NCBI GenBank assembly: GCA_028564925.1
Contig: CM053030.1
Coordinates: 404,565,603 to 404,629,602, forward strand
Direction: 5' to 3'
Length of the DNA stretch: 64,000 bases
Source of the DNA: Lithobates sylvaticus
Taxonomy: Eukaryota; Chordata; Amphibia; Anura; Ranidae
A program made the translations under genes and the position numbers. Below the pieces are notes generated by a model, which was not told the origin of the DNA, did no database searches, and worked only from the letters and a program-made list of their open reading frames with translations. This document shows, piece by piece, positions 11,213 to 23,082 of this stretch. The number at the start of each line of letters is the position of its first letter. The stretch's first letter is position 1.

Positions 11213-11655
11213 TGGCTGAGGTGGATGGACTTTTTTTTTTTTCAACCAGACTATGTAACCATGTAACATAAAATAAAATACAAGAACTTTGCTAAATTAG
11301 CCTAAAAGGTCACATAGAGAAGATCTAACCATAAAAAGAAAGGGTGTTGGGTAGGGCTCACCTTCCTTGAAGGGGTAATAGAGAAGTATAAAGTTGGGAA
11401 CCTGGTGCAAAAGATATCCAAAACTTTTAAATATCACTGGTTCTAATTTAAAAGTCACCTAACCTTGCTAAACACATACTTGTAGTGTGCTACTGCAAAG
11501 TTCCAGCAGATGCTTTTCTCAAAATAGAAATGTGACATAAGTAATCCTGAATCCCAGGCATTAGCAAACTGAAATGTGTCATACATGTTACCCAGAAAAA
11601 AAGTTATTTTTTTTGCAACAAACATGCAACATTTAAGTGAATCTACATCACAATG
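11213..11655. other. No gene seen
   Basis: AT-rich spacer between two TTAA MITEs with no recognisable signal. Confidence 0.4.
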
Positions 11656-11659
11656 TTAA

Positions 11660-12173
11660 CGTGTATGTAAAGGCAAAATTTGTTTTTTAGTTATGGATAG
11701 CGTACTGAAGGGTTGGCATCATGCCAAGTTTTTATTACTATGTTCCTGTTGGCAGATTCATCTCTCTATTTGTCCTTGACCTAGTGTCATTGAGACAGAA
11801 AGTAATTACAACTATCTAAGAAGTGCACTCCCACCCCTTTGGGAGATTTCCTTTAACTTCCTGTTGCATCTCCAAGACAGGAAGTAAAGGTAAATCTCTG
11901 CCGCAGTGATAGTAAACCTTCATTTTTTAAAGTTGTCATGAGGACCAGATGTGAAACCTTTCAATGAGGACAGATGTTTTTGTGAGAACTGTCTAAGAAA
12001 TGCACACCTCTCACTTTGGGGAGATTTCCTTTCACTTCCTGTTGCCTCTCCAAGACAGGAAGTGAAGGTAAATTTCCCCAGAAGGACACAGGCAGCTCAA
12101 AAAAAAAACTGGTATTGGGCTTAATCTTTCCCTATTGTCTATCCAAAACAAATAAATATGCTGTACATACACT
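11660..12173. mobile_element. TTAA MITE, GTGTATGTAAAG family
   Basis: TTAA lies at 11656-11659 and 12174-12177. The ends are CGTGTATGTAAAGG and the complement of AGTGTATGTACAGC. The interior carries two diverged copies of a CTTCCTGTTGC(A/C)TCTCCAAGAC segment (around 11860 and 12040), each followed by GGAAGTRAAGG. Diverged relatives appear near 46740 and 52560. Confidence 0.75.
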
Positions 12174-12177
12174 TTAA

Positions 12178-13791
12178 TCAGTTACAGAGGTAACTGTATA
12201 TATTCATGTAAACGCCTATTTTAGGTTCTGCTGAAGCATTATGCTATTTTATATTCTTTAAATAAAGAAAGCATTTTATTTAATTTTTTTAATTGATACA
12301 TGTCAAAGCCCCCTATCCATTTTACATACAACATTGAACATATTGAAAAGCACAGTAGTATAAAAAAATTTTTTGTAACCACCTGTATTTCTTAAAAAAA
12401 ATCCAGAAACTGCAGGTCTCATGGTCTCCAATGCCTCATACACCGGAGGATGACACCTCAAGGGTACACTGCTCATAAGAAGTAACACTATCAAGACGGA
12501 GGGCATATATTGACCACCAGGTCACTAACCATGGGCTGAATAGGAGCTGGTAGGTAAAAGCAATTGGAAAAGGAGGGCACTTCATTCTACTGAATAGTAC
12601 TGGCTGATTACAGACAGGGGAGGAGGCATGGGCATTACAAAGGGGAAAGATATGCTAGCTGCTTTGCAACCACATCATTTTTTTTTGTTCTGAGTTCAGT
12701 TCTAAAGTTCTAAATATATTCTGTTGTAAAGGTTGAGGATGATTTGCTCCACAGTTCCTGCTACTACAGAGATTGATGGGGGCTTGTTTTAAAGCTTAGC
12801 CACAGGTTCACTTTAAGACTTATTGGAGTCTAATATATATACAAAGCCTAATAATATGACTTGGATTAAGACTTTGCTATGAATATAATGTATATCATAT
12901 ATATTGCATTAAAGCTATGCTAATGAGCAATGCTAATGTATTTGTTGTACTATCATTACTTGCAATGTATTTTTCTTTTTGGCATAAACTCTATAATAAA
13001 TCAGGGATTTCTCTTTGCTCTGCTCTTTGATCTGACCTGTGTGCTTTGTAAAGTTTTAACATTTGCTTTAACTTTTTGATGCTTCAGTACAGTAAATCAG
13101 ATGTCCGTCATTAGAGACCCAGTAAACAGACAGAACAAAGCTCTAAGTAAAATCATTTTTTTAGCTTTAGGGAATGAGTTGCTTAGTGTACTTTATATTT
13201 ATATGGATTCGCTTTTTTGTTCTTGGTTCTTTCAAAATGAATAATTAATCTGTATTTTTTTTTTAATTACCAATCTTCAAAAAGAATATTGCACACATTG
13301 TACAAGAAATGATAGCAATGGTCTATTGTCCCAGTAAAATAAAGATTTAATTGTAATCCCATTCCAATTTTTAACCAATACTTCCTTAGAATGTTCTCTG
13401 GATCAAAAATGAACATCCCCACGAGTGTAGGCTAAAATTGACATTTCTTGATCTATTTTGGGAAATTTGTCCCCTTGGGCTAAAAAATGCAATGCATGAT
13501 GTTCGTAATAACAATTACTTGTGCCAAGGGCAATGACAATAATGTTTTTTTCTTTTAATTATTATTATTGTTTGACAATAGTATAGTAATTGATACAAAC
13601 CAACAACCTCATTGGTTTCTAATATATAGTCTACTTAGCACGTGGCTCTCAACTGAGGGCAAGGTTCTAATACTTTAGATAGTACTGAGACAAGTATTAT
13701 GTGCCCCTTGTGTTTAATAGATGTTTAACCTGGTAATACCTACTAATAAATTAAATTCAAAGAGGACTGTTGAATAAGGTATGATATATAT
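12178..13791. other. Single-copy-looking AT-rich DNA, no gene seen
   Basis: I see neither exon-like sequence nor paired element termini. The sequence CCACAGGTTCACTTTAAG near 12802 resembles the right end of a TTAA MITE (compare AGTGAACCTG at 36341), but its partner is not evident. Confidence 0.4.
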
Positions 13792-14658
13792 TAGGGCTGT
13801 TACTGATTAAAATTTTCGTGTTCGATCATTTTTTTTTTAAAATAGATTAATCGACTAATTTCGATTAATTCTAACGCACATACAGATCCAACTACTTTTA
13901 GCTGATCTCCTTGCATTGCAACTCTGCATTAGTCAGTGGTAAATGTGGTATACACTATATACAATCACCCGACACTAGTTAGTTTCCACAATCCATGACT
14001 TAACTTCACAGTTCACAAATACGTTTTAAATTCAAACTGTAGCACTGACATAAGTCATTTTATTTTTCCACAGTAGCGTGACAATCCCTCCACCTCCAGT
14101 CTAACTAATCACTCTCACCTCATGGCATGGACCCCTGTGCAAACAGGTGGTCATGCAAGCGGGTATCAAAAGGGTTAACACGGACCATAAACTTCTCTCA
14201 CGTCTCCTTAGATCTCAGCAAGGACGCCAGGTCATGGGTAGAAAGAAAAGATCTAAGTGCTCACTGCTTAAATATAAGATTCAATTTTTGTGTTCAAACA
14301 CAAAACTACTCACATAAAGATGATAAAAAAAACACAACATGTAAAGCCGGCAATCGTGTTAGTTCCGTAGGGCAGCAGCGGGTGACATCATGCGTAGCTC
14401 CTCCCCGTACGCGTTTCGTTCAATCAGAACTTCATCGTCACCCTACTCCTCCCCCCTTCCCTTCGTTAGCAGATGGAGGCACTTGGGGAAGGGGGGGAGG
14501 AGTCCGGTGACGTTGATGTCCGTGACCTCACCGGATCTCCGACAGAACTCCATGAAGACCCGGAAGCCGGTGGAGAGGTGAGCACCGATCCAAAAAATTT
14601 TGATCGATCAAAAACATTAATCGATTAATCGAGGAATTAATATTTAATTTCCACAGCC

Positions 14659-14661
<3 letters not shown>
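13792..14661. mobile_element. hAT-like element with TTAGGGCTGT ends and nested repeat
   Basis: The left end TAGGGCTGTTACTGATTAAA and the right end TTTCCACAGCCTTA are inverted. Both sides carry the subterminal ATTAATCGATTAATCG-type motif typical of a widespread vertebrate hAT family. The target duplication cannot be read because both flanks are TA repeats. The middle (about 14150-14520) holds a minus-strand GAACGAAACGCGT core related to 7420-8225, suggesting an insert or a composite. Confidence 0.6.

Positions 14662-14705
<44 letters not shown>
14662..14705. repeat. (TA)n microsatellite
   Basis: A run of about 22 TA dinucleotides directly abuts the right end of the hAT-like element. Confidence 0.95.
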
Positions 14706-14712
<7 letters not shown>

Positions 14713-16139
14713 ACAACTCTGTCCTTTTGTTTTTTACTATAGTGCAAAAAGTAAAGTGATAAAGCATGTCAGCCAACAAGAGGCCATACTTCCATACTTC
14801 AGTAGCATAGCATTGCCAGACAAATGATTTCTAATGCTGCACACGGCTACTTGTACTAATGATAAAAAATATGTTTGTTTAGCATAGATAGGTTACTATA
14901 TAGGGGACATAACATGTAACATGCACAAATTATTAACAAACAAAAAAATGCAACATTGCCATTTCATGTAACATAGTCCAAAGAAATTAATATGACTAGA
15001 GGCTTCATTCTTTCATTTCCAATCAAAACTAATGTAATTGACTCGTTCCTTCCTCCCACCCTGCATTCTGCTTGTCTAAGCTACCCTGTCATAAATCCTA
15101 AGATATATACAGTCTGACTGCACAGCCCCCTGTAAAATAAACAACACTTATCATACTGTTTGCAGGCAGTTCAATCCAACACGACTGTGGAATAATTAGA
15201 ATGTATTGTGGCTACATTACAAAGGGTGTGCACGCAGTACTGGGAGGAATCCACAGGCTGCAAAGATCTACATTGCATGCTTTCCTCTATCTATCCTTGC
15301 CTGCTGCTTCTAACAAACTCTGCTTATTTTATTGATACCGCCACTGTGGTGTCAAGACATCCACAGCATATGTAATAACATAGGGGAAAATTCTTAAGCA
15401 CAAGGACTGGACAAGGGGCACAGTGCCCAGGCTTGGCTCTTGTCTCAGGGATCACCAGCTGTATTCATAAATAACCTCATTATATCCCTCTCCTTATAAA
15501 CAGCATGCTCCATGTACTCTGTGATTCCATGGTAAACTGATCTGGACTGACAAACAACAATGGAACTAGGTTACATATACATTGGATCTTATGTGTTTGT
15601 TTTTCATAGCAAGCATATTGTTATGAATGTGTATAGGTTATTCTACTATGGTCACATGTGACTATCATGAACGCATATTGCATAGAACTCTCAGACCTGG
15701 ATAGGAAAAGTATTAGTCAAATAGACATGATAGATAGATAAACAGATAAACTGAACAATAAAATACTCAGTTCCAGCATTTCCCAGACTTCTAGAACAAA
15801 ACAGTACTCGGATACACTGGCATTCCTGATTTGAATCAATAATTATGATACTCTAGAGAATTAAAGGGGCAAATCATTTAAACAAACCCCAGGCTGCACA
15901 GCGTGCTCCTGGCCCACTCTGTAGTTGTTTCATGGTGAATAAGTTCTACCATTGCCCAGAATCATACAACCAATGGGTCTCATGTTCAAAACTGAAAGCA
16001 AACATGCCATGTAAAGGTATTATTGAAGAGTCAACACAAAAGAAAGGAGCCTCATTCTAGCTAGAGGACCGCAATGATAAAAAGCCAATATCAATCTCTA
16101 GCCATTAAATTATACAGCGGACATTTAATAGTAGGGTTA
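14706..16139. other. Single-copy-looking DNA, no gene seen
   Basis: This is one of the longest stretches in the window without repeat ends. No open frame with exon character is visible. It could hold regulatory sequence, but only cross-species comparison would show that. Confidence 0.45.
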
Positions 16140-18276
16140 ACGAGCAGGTCATTGTGATTTATCAACTCTCAGCTGTTGAAAACTCTGGAATAAAAATCAA
16201 ACAAATTCTTAGAAGCCTAAACAGACGGCGACTTTTTTTCCGAGTATCCAAGACAAAGTGATCAGAAAAATAATATGGGGTTTCTTTTTTTGGGGGGGGG
16301 GGGGTAAACTATGATCTCATTTTAAGCATGGTTATTGTAATCAATCAACACTCAGCAGTTGAAAACTCTGGAATGAAATTAATTCCTAGAAGCAAATATG
16401 AATAGCCAAAACACAGTGATCAAAAAAGTAAAATAGGGCTCATTATGTTTGGGGGGGGGGGGGGGATAAACGATGATGTCATTTTAAGCATGGTTATTGT
16501 GATCTATCAACACTCAGCTGTTAAAAACTCTGGAATAAAATAAATTCACAGGAGCAAATACAGGTAGCCAAAACAAAGTGATCATAAAAGTAAAAAAGGG
16601 CTTGTTCTGTTTGGGGGGGGGGGGGGGTTATCATCTCTTTTTTAGGCATGGTTATGGTGATCTATGAACACTCAGCTGTTGAAAACTGGAATAAAATGAA
16701 TTTATAGACGCATATACAGATAGCCAACACAAAGTGATTATAAAAGTAAAATAGGGCTCATTCTGTTTGAGAGGGGGGGGGGGGATAAACGATGATGTCA
16801 TTTTAAGCATGGTTATTGTGATCTATCAACACTCAGCTGTTGAAAACTCTGGAATGAAATGAATTACTACAAGCAAATATGAATAGCCAAAACACAGTGA
16901 TTAAAAAAGTAAAATAGGGCTCATTATGTTTGGGGGGGGGGGGGGTAAACTATGATGTCATTTTAAGCATGGTTATTGTGATCTATCAACACTCAGCTGT
17001 TGAAAACTGTGGAATAAAATGAATTCACAGGAGCAAATACAGGTAGCCAAAACAAAGTGATCATAAAAGTAAAAAAGGGCTTGTTCTGTTTTGGGGCGGG
17101 GGGGGGGGGGGGGGGGGGGATTATCATCTCTTTTTTAGGCATGGTTATGGTGATCTATCAACATTCAGCTATTTAAAACTCTGGAATAAAATTAATTTCT
17201 AGAAGCATATACAGATAGCCAACACAAAGTGATTATAAAAGTAAAATAGTGCTCATTTTGTCTGGGGGGGGGGGGGGGGGGTAAAACTATGATCTCATTT
17301 TTAAGCATGGTTATGGTTATTTATCATCATCGCTCAGCTGCTGAAAACTCTGGAATACAATACATTTCTATAGAAGCATATACAGGTAGCCAAGACAATG
17401 TGATCAAAAAAGTAAACCAAGGCGCATTTTGTTTGGGGGGGGGGGGGGGGGATAAACTATGATCTAATTTTTAAGCATGGTTGTGGTTATTTATTATCAC
17501 TTGGCTGCTAAAAATGCTTAAGTAAAATTTATTTCACAGAAGTAAATATGAATAGCCAAAACAAAGTGATCATAAAAGTAAAATAGGGCTCATTTTGTTT
17601 GGGGGGGGGGGGGGGTAAACTATGATCTCATTGTTAAGCATGCTTATGGTTATTTATCATCACTCGGCTGCTGAAAACTCTGGAATAAAATAAATTCACA
17701 GAAGCAAATATGAATAGCCAAGACAAAGTGATCATAAAAGTAAAATAGGGCTCATTTTGTTTGGGGGGGGGGGGGGTAAACCATGATCTCATTGTTAAGC
17801 ATGGTTAGGGTTTTTTATCATCACTTGGCTGCTGAAAACTCTGGAATAAAATAAATTCAGAGAAGCAAATATGAAGAGGCCAAGACAAAGTGATCATACA
17901 AGTAAAATAGGGCTCATTTTGTTTGGGGGGGGGGGATAAACTATGATCTCATTGTTAAGCATGGTTATGGTTATTTATCATCGCTTGGCTGCTAAAAATG
18001 CTTAAATAAAATACATTTCACAGAAGTAAATATGAATAGCCAAGACAAAGTGATCGTAAAAGTAAAATAGGGCTCATTTTGTTGGGGGGGGGGGGTGAAC
18101 TATGATCTCATTGTTAAGCATGGTTAGGGTTATTTATCATCACTCGGCTGCTGAAAACGCTTAAATAAAATGAATTTCACAGAAGCAAATATGAATAGCC
18201 AAGACAAAGTGATCATAAAAGTAAAATAGGGCTCATTTTGTTGGGGGGGGGGGGGTAAACTATGATCTCATTTTAA
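16140..18276 (+). repeat. Poly-G minisatellite, about 162-bp unit, 13 units
   Basis: Thirteen units each end in an uninterrupted G-tract of 10 to 22 bases, starting at 16292, 16451, 16613, 16773, 16932, 17098, 17264, 17435, 17601, 17763, 17926, 18084 and 18243. Between tracts the unit reads TAAACTATGATCTCATTTTA, then AAGCATGGTTATGGT, then CACTCAGCTG, then AGTGATCATAAAAGTAAAAT. Neighbouring units differ more than units three apart: those starting with the tracts at 16451, 16613 and 16773 resemble those at 16932, 17098 and 17264. This gives a higher-order period near 483 bp. The first, G-poor unit (16140-16304) is the most diverged. Confidence 0.93.
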
Positions 18277-18900
18277 GCAGAGTTTACCTCCAGAGAAGGA
18301 AAACAGTTGGGTCCATTTGTAGTCTATGAAAGAGATCAAAGAAGACCTTCTCCATGAACATTATCAGGAATCCTTGTCTACATTCACAATAAAAGAGAGG
18401 TCATGTCCATCAGTAAAGCTGGGGTTTATACCCTGGAATAACACCTATTACAACCAGCAGGGATATTATGCAGTCTCATTCCCAACATCTTATTATTAGA
18501 AGAGAAGACACAGCAGAAGGTTCATCCTAGAACTGGTTTGATTGATTGATTGATTGATTGGTTATAGGGTCCAGATAGAGAAGCCATGTTCCTTCTTATA
18601 AGTGATCTAAAATAAAAGTGATCCTAAGCAATTCATACGCAGGGATACTGAAAATTGATCACATCTAACAGAAGCAATAGGGATCATCAGGCTAATTTTA
18701 GAGCAGCAGTGACACCTTAGAAGCACTTTTTTCCATGGTGGCTTATTGATGGTCTCAGGACATCAAAGTTGATGGTAGTTGAATACCGATGGAAGGCTCT
18801 CCATATAGTGACAGCGATCAGTCATCCTCCAGCATCAGCACCATCAACACGCAGCATCGGAGGTGGGGGGAAGAGCTGGAAGGCAACAAGCATCTGAAGC
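18277..18900. other. Single-copy-looking DNA, (TGAT)n tract, no gene seen
   Basis: A short (GATT)n tract lies at 18539-18561. No coding frame or element ends are seen. The segment continues into the exon-like patch at 18900-19290. Confidence 0.4.
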
Positions 18901-18929
18901 GCAACAGGCGTCATTAGAAGAACTGGAAG

Positions 18930-19150
18930 ATCTCTTACCTGGAGGAACTACCTGACGCCGCTGGAAGGGGAGGATGACAGCGACAACATGCTGCTTGTGG
19001 TCTCCTAGATCTCCGACGTGTTGTGACAGATCGCAGGCGATGACCCGAGCTGTCACTGCTCTCCATCCATCCTGAGGATCGCAGGCTTCTCCCAGCAGCC
19101 AGTGCCCCTCCTGCTGCAGCCCAAGGGAGGAGAGACACTGGTGAGTGTGT
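18930..19150 (-). other. Candidate untranslated or short coding exon; unassigned
   Basis: This CpG-containing, non-repetitive patch stands out from AT-rich surroundings. On the minus strand CCTCCAG is followed by GTAAGAG (boundary near 18947), a near-consensus splice donor. A 44-codon frame starting MESSDSSGHRL precedes it, and other frames run open through it. On the plus strand GAGACACTG is followed by GTGAGTGTG (near 19141), also donor-like but adjoining a TG repeat. I do not recognise any encoded protein. It may be a 5' exon of a host gene, an unspliced promoter region, or chance. Confidence 0.22.
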
Positions 19151-19260
19151 GTATGTGTGTGTATGTGTATGTGTATGTGTGTGTGGACTAGGCAGACAAT
19201 GAACAAGCTGATCACACACAGACACACACACCCAGCACACACACACACCCAGCACAGTCA
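19141..19260. repeat. (TG)n/(CA)n-rich simple repeats
   Basis: An imperfect TG-rich run at 19143-19184 is followed by CA-rich runs at 19213-19255. The open frames with His/Thr or Cys/Val runs here come from these repeats. Confidence 0.85.
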
Positions 19261-20020
19261 CACTGTGGATCTGCTCAGCAACATTCAGCACTGTGAATGG
19301 GTTGGGTGCTGCTGATGTGGGTGGGTGTGATGGTGACTCTATACCAGTGTCATCTCTCTGGAGGCTTTCTGATTTTCAGGCATGACCCTCTTTCCAGACA
19401 ATCATCTCTTAGAAGCCATCAGAACCTTCTTCTCTATAGCAATTCCCCCCCCCCTTTTTTTTTCTCTTTCTCTTTCCCTCTCTGCTTTTGCCTGGCTGCT
19501 TTCTTACCAGTCACATCGCAGGAACCTGTCTGGCATAAATAATTCCTCCAGGTTGAAAAACAGCATTGCTAATATGTGCAATAGTTTCATGGAAGGCAGG
19601 GAGAGCGAAATCATCTACCTCCAGGGTGTAGACTGGACTGTTTTAACCACTTAATAATAAATGCACCCATTTGCAAAAAAGACATATGTGCATTTATTTT
19701 ATTTTTTATTTTATTTTTTTTGTATCAGTGCTTGCAAAGCATCACAGCAGCGATTTGAGGCTGCTGCAGACTATTCCTCCAGCCCCAGGGTCTGCACAGA
19801 GGTATGGATCTTTAGTTACATAGCTGGAGCAAAAAGGAAAATGATCTACAAGTCCTGGGATGTCATCACAATTGGGTTCCAACTGGAGCATAGACAACCT
19901 GGAGCAGCAGCTGTGCATGACAACCAGTCAGCTTCCATCTTCCACTTTCAAATTCTAAAGCTCAGGGTTGGGACAAGTGGTGGGCAGGAGGGGCGGCTAC
20001 CAGGGGCACTGTAGTATTAT
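19261..20020. other. No gene seen; T-rich and polypyrimidine tracts
   Basis: A polypyrimidine tract lies at 19445-19487. No protein family is recognised in any frame. Confidence 0.35.
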
Positions 20021-20024
20021 GTGA

Positions 20025-20530
20025 GATAGGGGGGGGCTGACAGAAAGAAAATTGGGGAGGAGGGGACTTGGGCTGGGGAATTTGGGGGGGGGGGGGGTAA
20101 GATTTGTTCTAGGAAATTTGGGAGCAGGGGACTTGGGCGGGGGAATTTGGGGGGGGGGGTAAGATTTGTTCTAGGAGGGGAAATTGGGGAGCAGGGGACT
20201 TGTGTCGGGTGGGGGGAGCAGGGGGGGTTGTTAGAAAGGTGATTTGTGTGGATTTTTGTTGGAAAGGGAGATGGGGGAAGAAGATGTGTGCTAGGGAAGG
20301 GGAATTTGGGGTGTTTGTGTTAGAAGAGGTAATGTGGTATAAGGGGGAGGGGACTTGTGCTAAAAGGGGACATGTTTTTTTTGGGGGGGGGTGCTGGGAG
20401 GACTTGGGGAGAGAGAGGTTTTGAGCTGGGATGGGCAATGGGATTTCAGCAGGGGCAGATTTGACCCGGGAGGAGGATTTATGCTTAGGGGGTTAAGGGC
20501 TTAATTATTTTTTCTGTGTGGAGGGGCAGT
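20025..20530 (+). repeat. G-rich degenerate tandem repeat
   Basis: Repeats of about 60 bp contain GGGGACTTGGGC, GGGAATTTGGGGG and TAAGATTTGTTCTAGG, and decay rightwards. G-tracts of up to 12 bases are present. The Pro-rich minus-strand frame here is a by-product of the repeat. Confidence 0.75.
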
Positions 20531-20692
20531 TTGGCACGTTCGCCCTGGTTGCCTACAAACTGGAAGATTAACTTTGCCCAGTTTGTGTGTGTCCAAAACT
20601 CTGCAGAAATGCCGAGCCTGGACACACACTATCTGAGTACAGTGTCGGTCAGTGGCGTTACTCGCATGTGACCGCTCAGATGAGCATTTATA

Positions 20693-21125
20693 TGCAAAAC
20701 CTTTTTTTTTTCTTGTTTAAAAATAACAAACATGTTATTTACCTGCTCTGTGCAGTGGTTTTGCACAGAGCAGCCCCGATCCTCCCCTCCCTCCTGCTAA
20801 GTGCCCCCAAGCAGCTTGCTATTGGGGCACCCGAGCTGAGCCACTGCTCTGTGTGTCCATTCAGACACAACCCCGCCCCCTCTCTCCTCATTGGCTCACT
20901 GACTTTGATCGACAGCAGCAGGAGCCAAGGACCCCTGTTGCTGTCTCAGCCAATGAGGGAGAGTCTCCAGACGAGTCCCCAGACTCGTGCAACATTGCTG
21001 GATCGAGATGGAGCTCAGGTAAGTATTAGGGGGGCTGAGGGGGGCTGCTGCACACAGAAGTTTTTTTTTATCTTAATGCATAGAATGTATTAAGATAAAA
21101 AAAAACTTCTTCCCTTAGAACCACT
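20693..21125. mobile_element. TTAA MITE with degraded left end
   Basis: The right end runs through AACTTC and ends in AGAACCACT, with TTAA at 21126-21129. The left side (CAAAACCTTTTTTTTTT) has lost the expected AGTGG start. Internal hairpins include CTGCTCTGTGCAGTGG...GCACAGAGCAG (20738-20785) and TTTTTTTTATCTTAATGCAT with its complement (21061-21104). Confidence 0.65.
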
Positions 21126-21129
21126 TTAA

Positions 21130-21488
21130 TTGAACAATAGGCTGATTGGTTATCATGCACAGCTGCACCAGATTTTGCACTCTCGAGTTTTAGTAAATCA
21201 AATGCATTGCAGCATGCAACATTTACAATAGAATTCTGTCAGCAGACACTTCTGGCTGCTGCTAAACTGCCTTGTGAATGAAGCCTTACTGAACAAACTG
21301 AAGACAAGCTGATTGGTTGACATGCACAGCTGCTACAGATTCTGGCTGCTCTGTGAGTCCCTCTGCCAAGATGGCAGATGGGGGCATGTAATTTTTTTTT
21401 TATTCATAGAGCCTGTGAATAGATCAAGAATGAATATGTGATTGGATGACATGGCTGAGTGGGCGGAGCCATTTACAGCCGAATCAAA
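21130..21488. other. Repeat debris, no gene seen
   Basis: GCTGATTGGTT...CATGCACAGCTGC occurs twice (near 21142 and 21310), suggesting an old duplicated dispersed repeat. No termini can be defined. Confidence 0.35.
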
Positions 21489-21492
21489 TTAA

Positions 21493-23078
21493 CCACTTGC
21501 CGACCGCCGAACACCAATATACGTCCTCACTTTGAGGACGTATATCGTTGTCATGGCAGCAGCTAGCTGCCATAACCCCAGTATCCCCATGTTCGGCCGG
21601 CGGATGGCTACAAGATAAAAGTGGTCTCTGTGGCGGATTCGCCGCAAGATCACTTTTATCGGCGGCGGGAGGGGGCTCCCGCTGCACTCCGTTGCCCTCC
21701 GCCGCTTACCAGAGCCGTCGGCAGCGGTGGAGGCAATCGGATCATTCCTGTGGCTGTGCATTGAGACGAGTGAGGGGAAGATGGCTCCCACCCGTCTCCA
21801 TGACACTGCAGGGCGGAAGCAACGTCAAAATGTTACTTCCACCCATAGCTCCTAAAGGGCCATTTTTTAAAATATTTTTTTTTAACTGACACATTTTTTT
21901 TATTTTTTTTTTTTTATTGCATTTTAGTGTAAATATGAGCTCTGAGGTCTTTTTGACCCCAGATCTCATATTTAAGAGGTTCTGTCATGGTTTTTTTCTA
22001 TTACAAGGGATGTTTACATTCCTTGTAATAGGAATAAAAGTGACACGTTTTTTTTTTTTTTAAAACAGTGTAAAAATAAAGAATAAAATGTAAAATAAAT
22101 AAGAAAAAAATAATTCTTTTTAAAAGCGCCCCGTCCCGCAGATCTCACGTGCAGAAGCGAACGCATACGTGAGTAGCGCCCGCATATGAAAATGGTGTTC
22201 AAACCACACATGTGAGGTATTGCCGCGATTGGTAGAGCAAGAGCAATAATTCTAGCTCTAGACCTCCTTTGTAACTCAAAACATGAAACCTGTAGAATTT
22301 TTTAAACATCGCCTATACAGATTTTTAAGGGTAAAAGTATTTCGCCATTCCACGAGCGGGCGCAATTTTGAAGTGTGACATGTTGGATATCAATTTACTT
22401 GGCGTAACATTATCTTTCACAATATAAAAAAAAATTGGGCTAACTTTACTGTTGTCTTATTTTTTTATTCAAAAAAGTGTATTTTTTTTTAAAAAAAAGT
22501 GCGCTTGTAAGACCATTGCGCAAATACGGTGTAACAGAAAGTATTGCAACGACCGCCATTTTATTCTCTAGGGTGTTAGAAAAAAAATGTATAATGTTTG
22601 GGGGTTCTAAGTCATTTTCTAGCAAAAAAACTGTTTTTAACTTGTAAACGACACATCTAAAAAAGAGGCCTGGTCCTTAAAGTGGTGTTGCCTCCAAAAA
22701 AAAAAAAAAAATTGCTTAAAAAATCCTAAAAAAAAATAAAAAAAATATAATTGGAAAAAAAAATTGGACTCACCTCTAAATGCCTGTTGCTAGGGGGTCC
22801 CTTGTAGTCTGCCACCTTCAGTGCCCGGGCACTGACATCACTTCCCCTCGGCGCTGCACAGTCATCTGGGACCTGTCACATGTCCCAGATGACTGAACGT
22901 CGTATCACGACGTGCGGCGCCGTTTGCGCATGCGCAGTGGGTGCTAGGCTGTGAAGCCACAGCCGGGTTCCCACAGTAAGAAGTCAAGCAAAAAGTCAAG
23001 CAAAGAGTCAGCAGCTGCAGTATTTGTAGCTGCTGACTTTTAAAAAAATTTTTTTAGGGGGCACACCTCTTTAAGTGG
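21493..23078. mobile_element. TTAA-flanked element, CCACTTGCCGACCG family, split by a second TTAA element
   Basis: TTAA duplications lie at 21489-21492 and 23079-23082. The left end CCACTTGCCGACCG is followed by a self-complementary TACGTCCTC...GAGGACGTAT hairpin (21521-21545). The right end GTGG is separated from the body by an insert at 22681-23070. The interior matches the inverted partial copy at 3849-4665. It is non-coding; several antisense frames in it are chance. Confidence 0.82.
22681..23070. mobile_element. TTAA MITE nested in the 21.5-kb element
   Basis: The insert is bounded by TTAA at 22677-22680 and 23071-23074. The ends are AGTGGTGTTGCC and GGCACACCTCT. The middle contains GCGCATGCGCAG and an AGTCAGCAGCTGCAG...CAGCTGCTGACT hairpin. 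It sits in a TTAA four bases inside the right end of its host element. Confidence 0.82.
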
Positions 23079-23082
23079 TTAA

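Noticed and set aside
16140-18276. CRISPR-like regular array
   Set aside because: Unit and spacer logic is absent: the whole 162-bp unit is repeated, there are no unique spacers, and the genome is vertebrate.
18844-19291. Minus-strand frames of 118 and 134 codons as a full host gene
   Set aside because: Half of each frame is CA/TG simple repeat, and no domain is recognised. Only the exon-like patch within them is kept, at low confidence.
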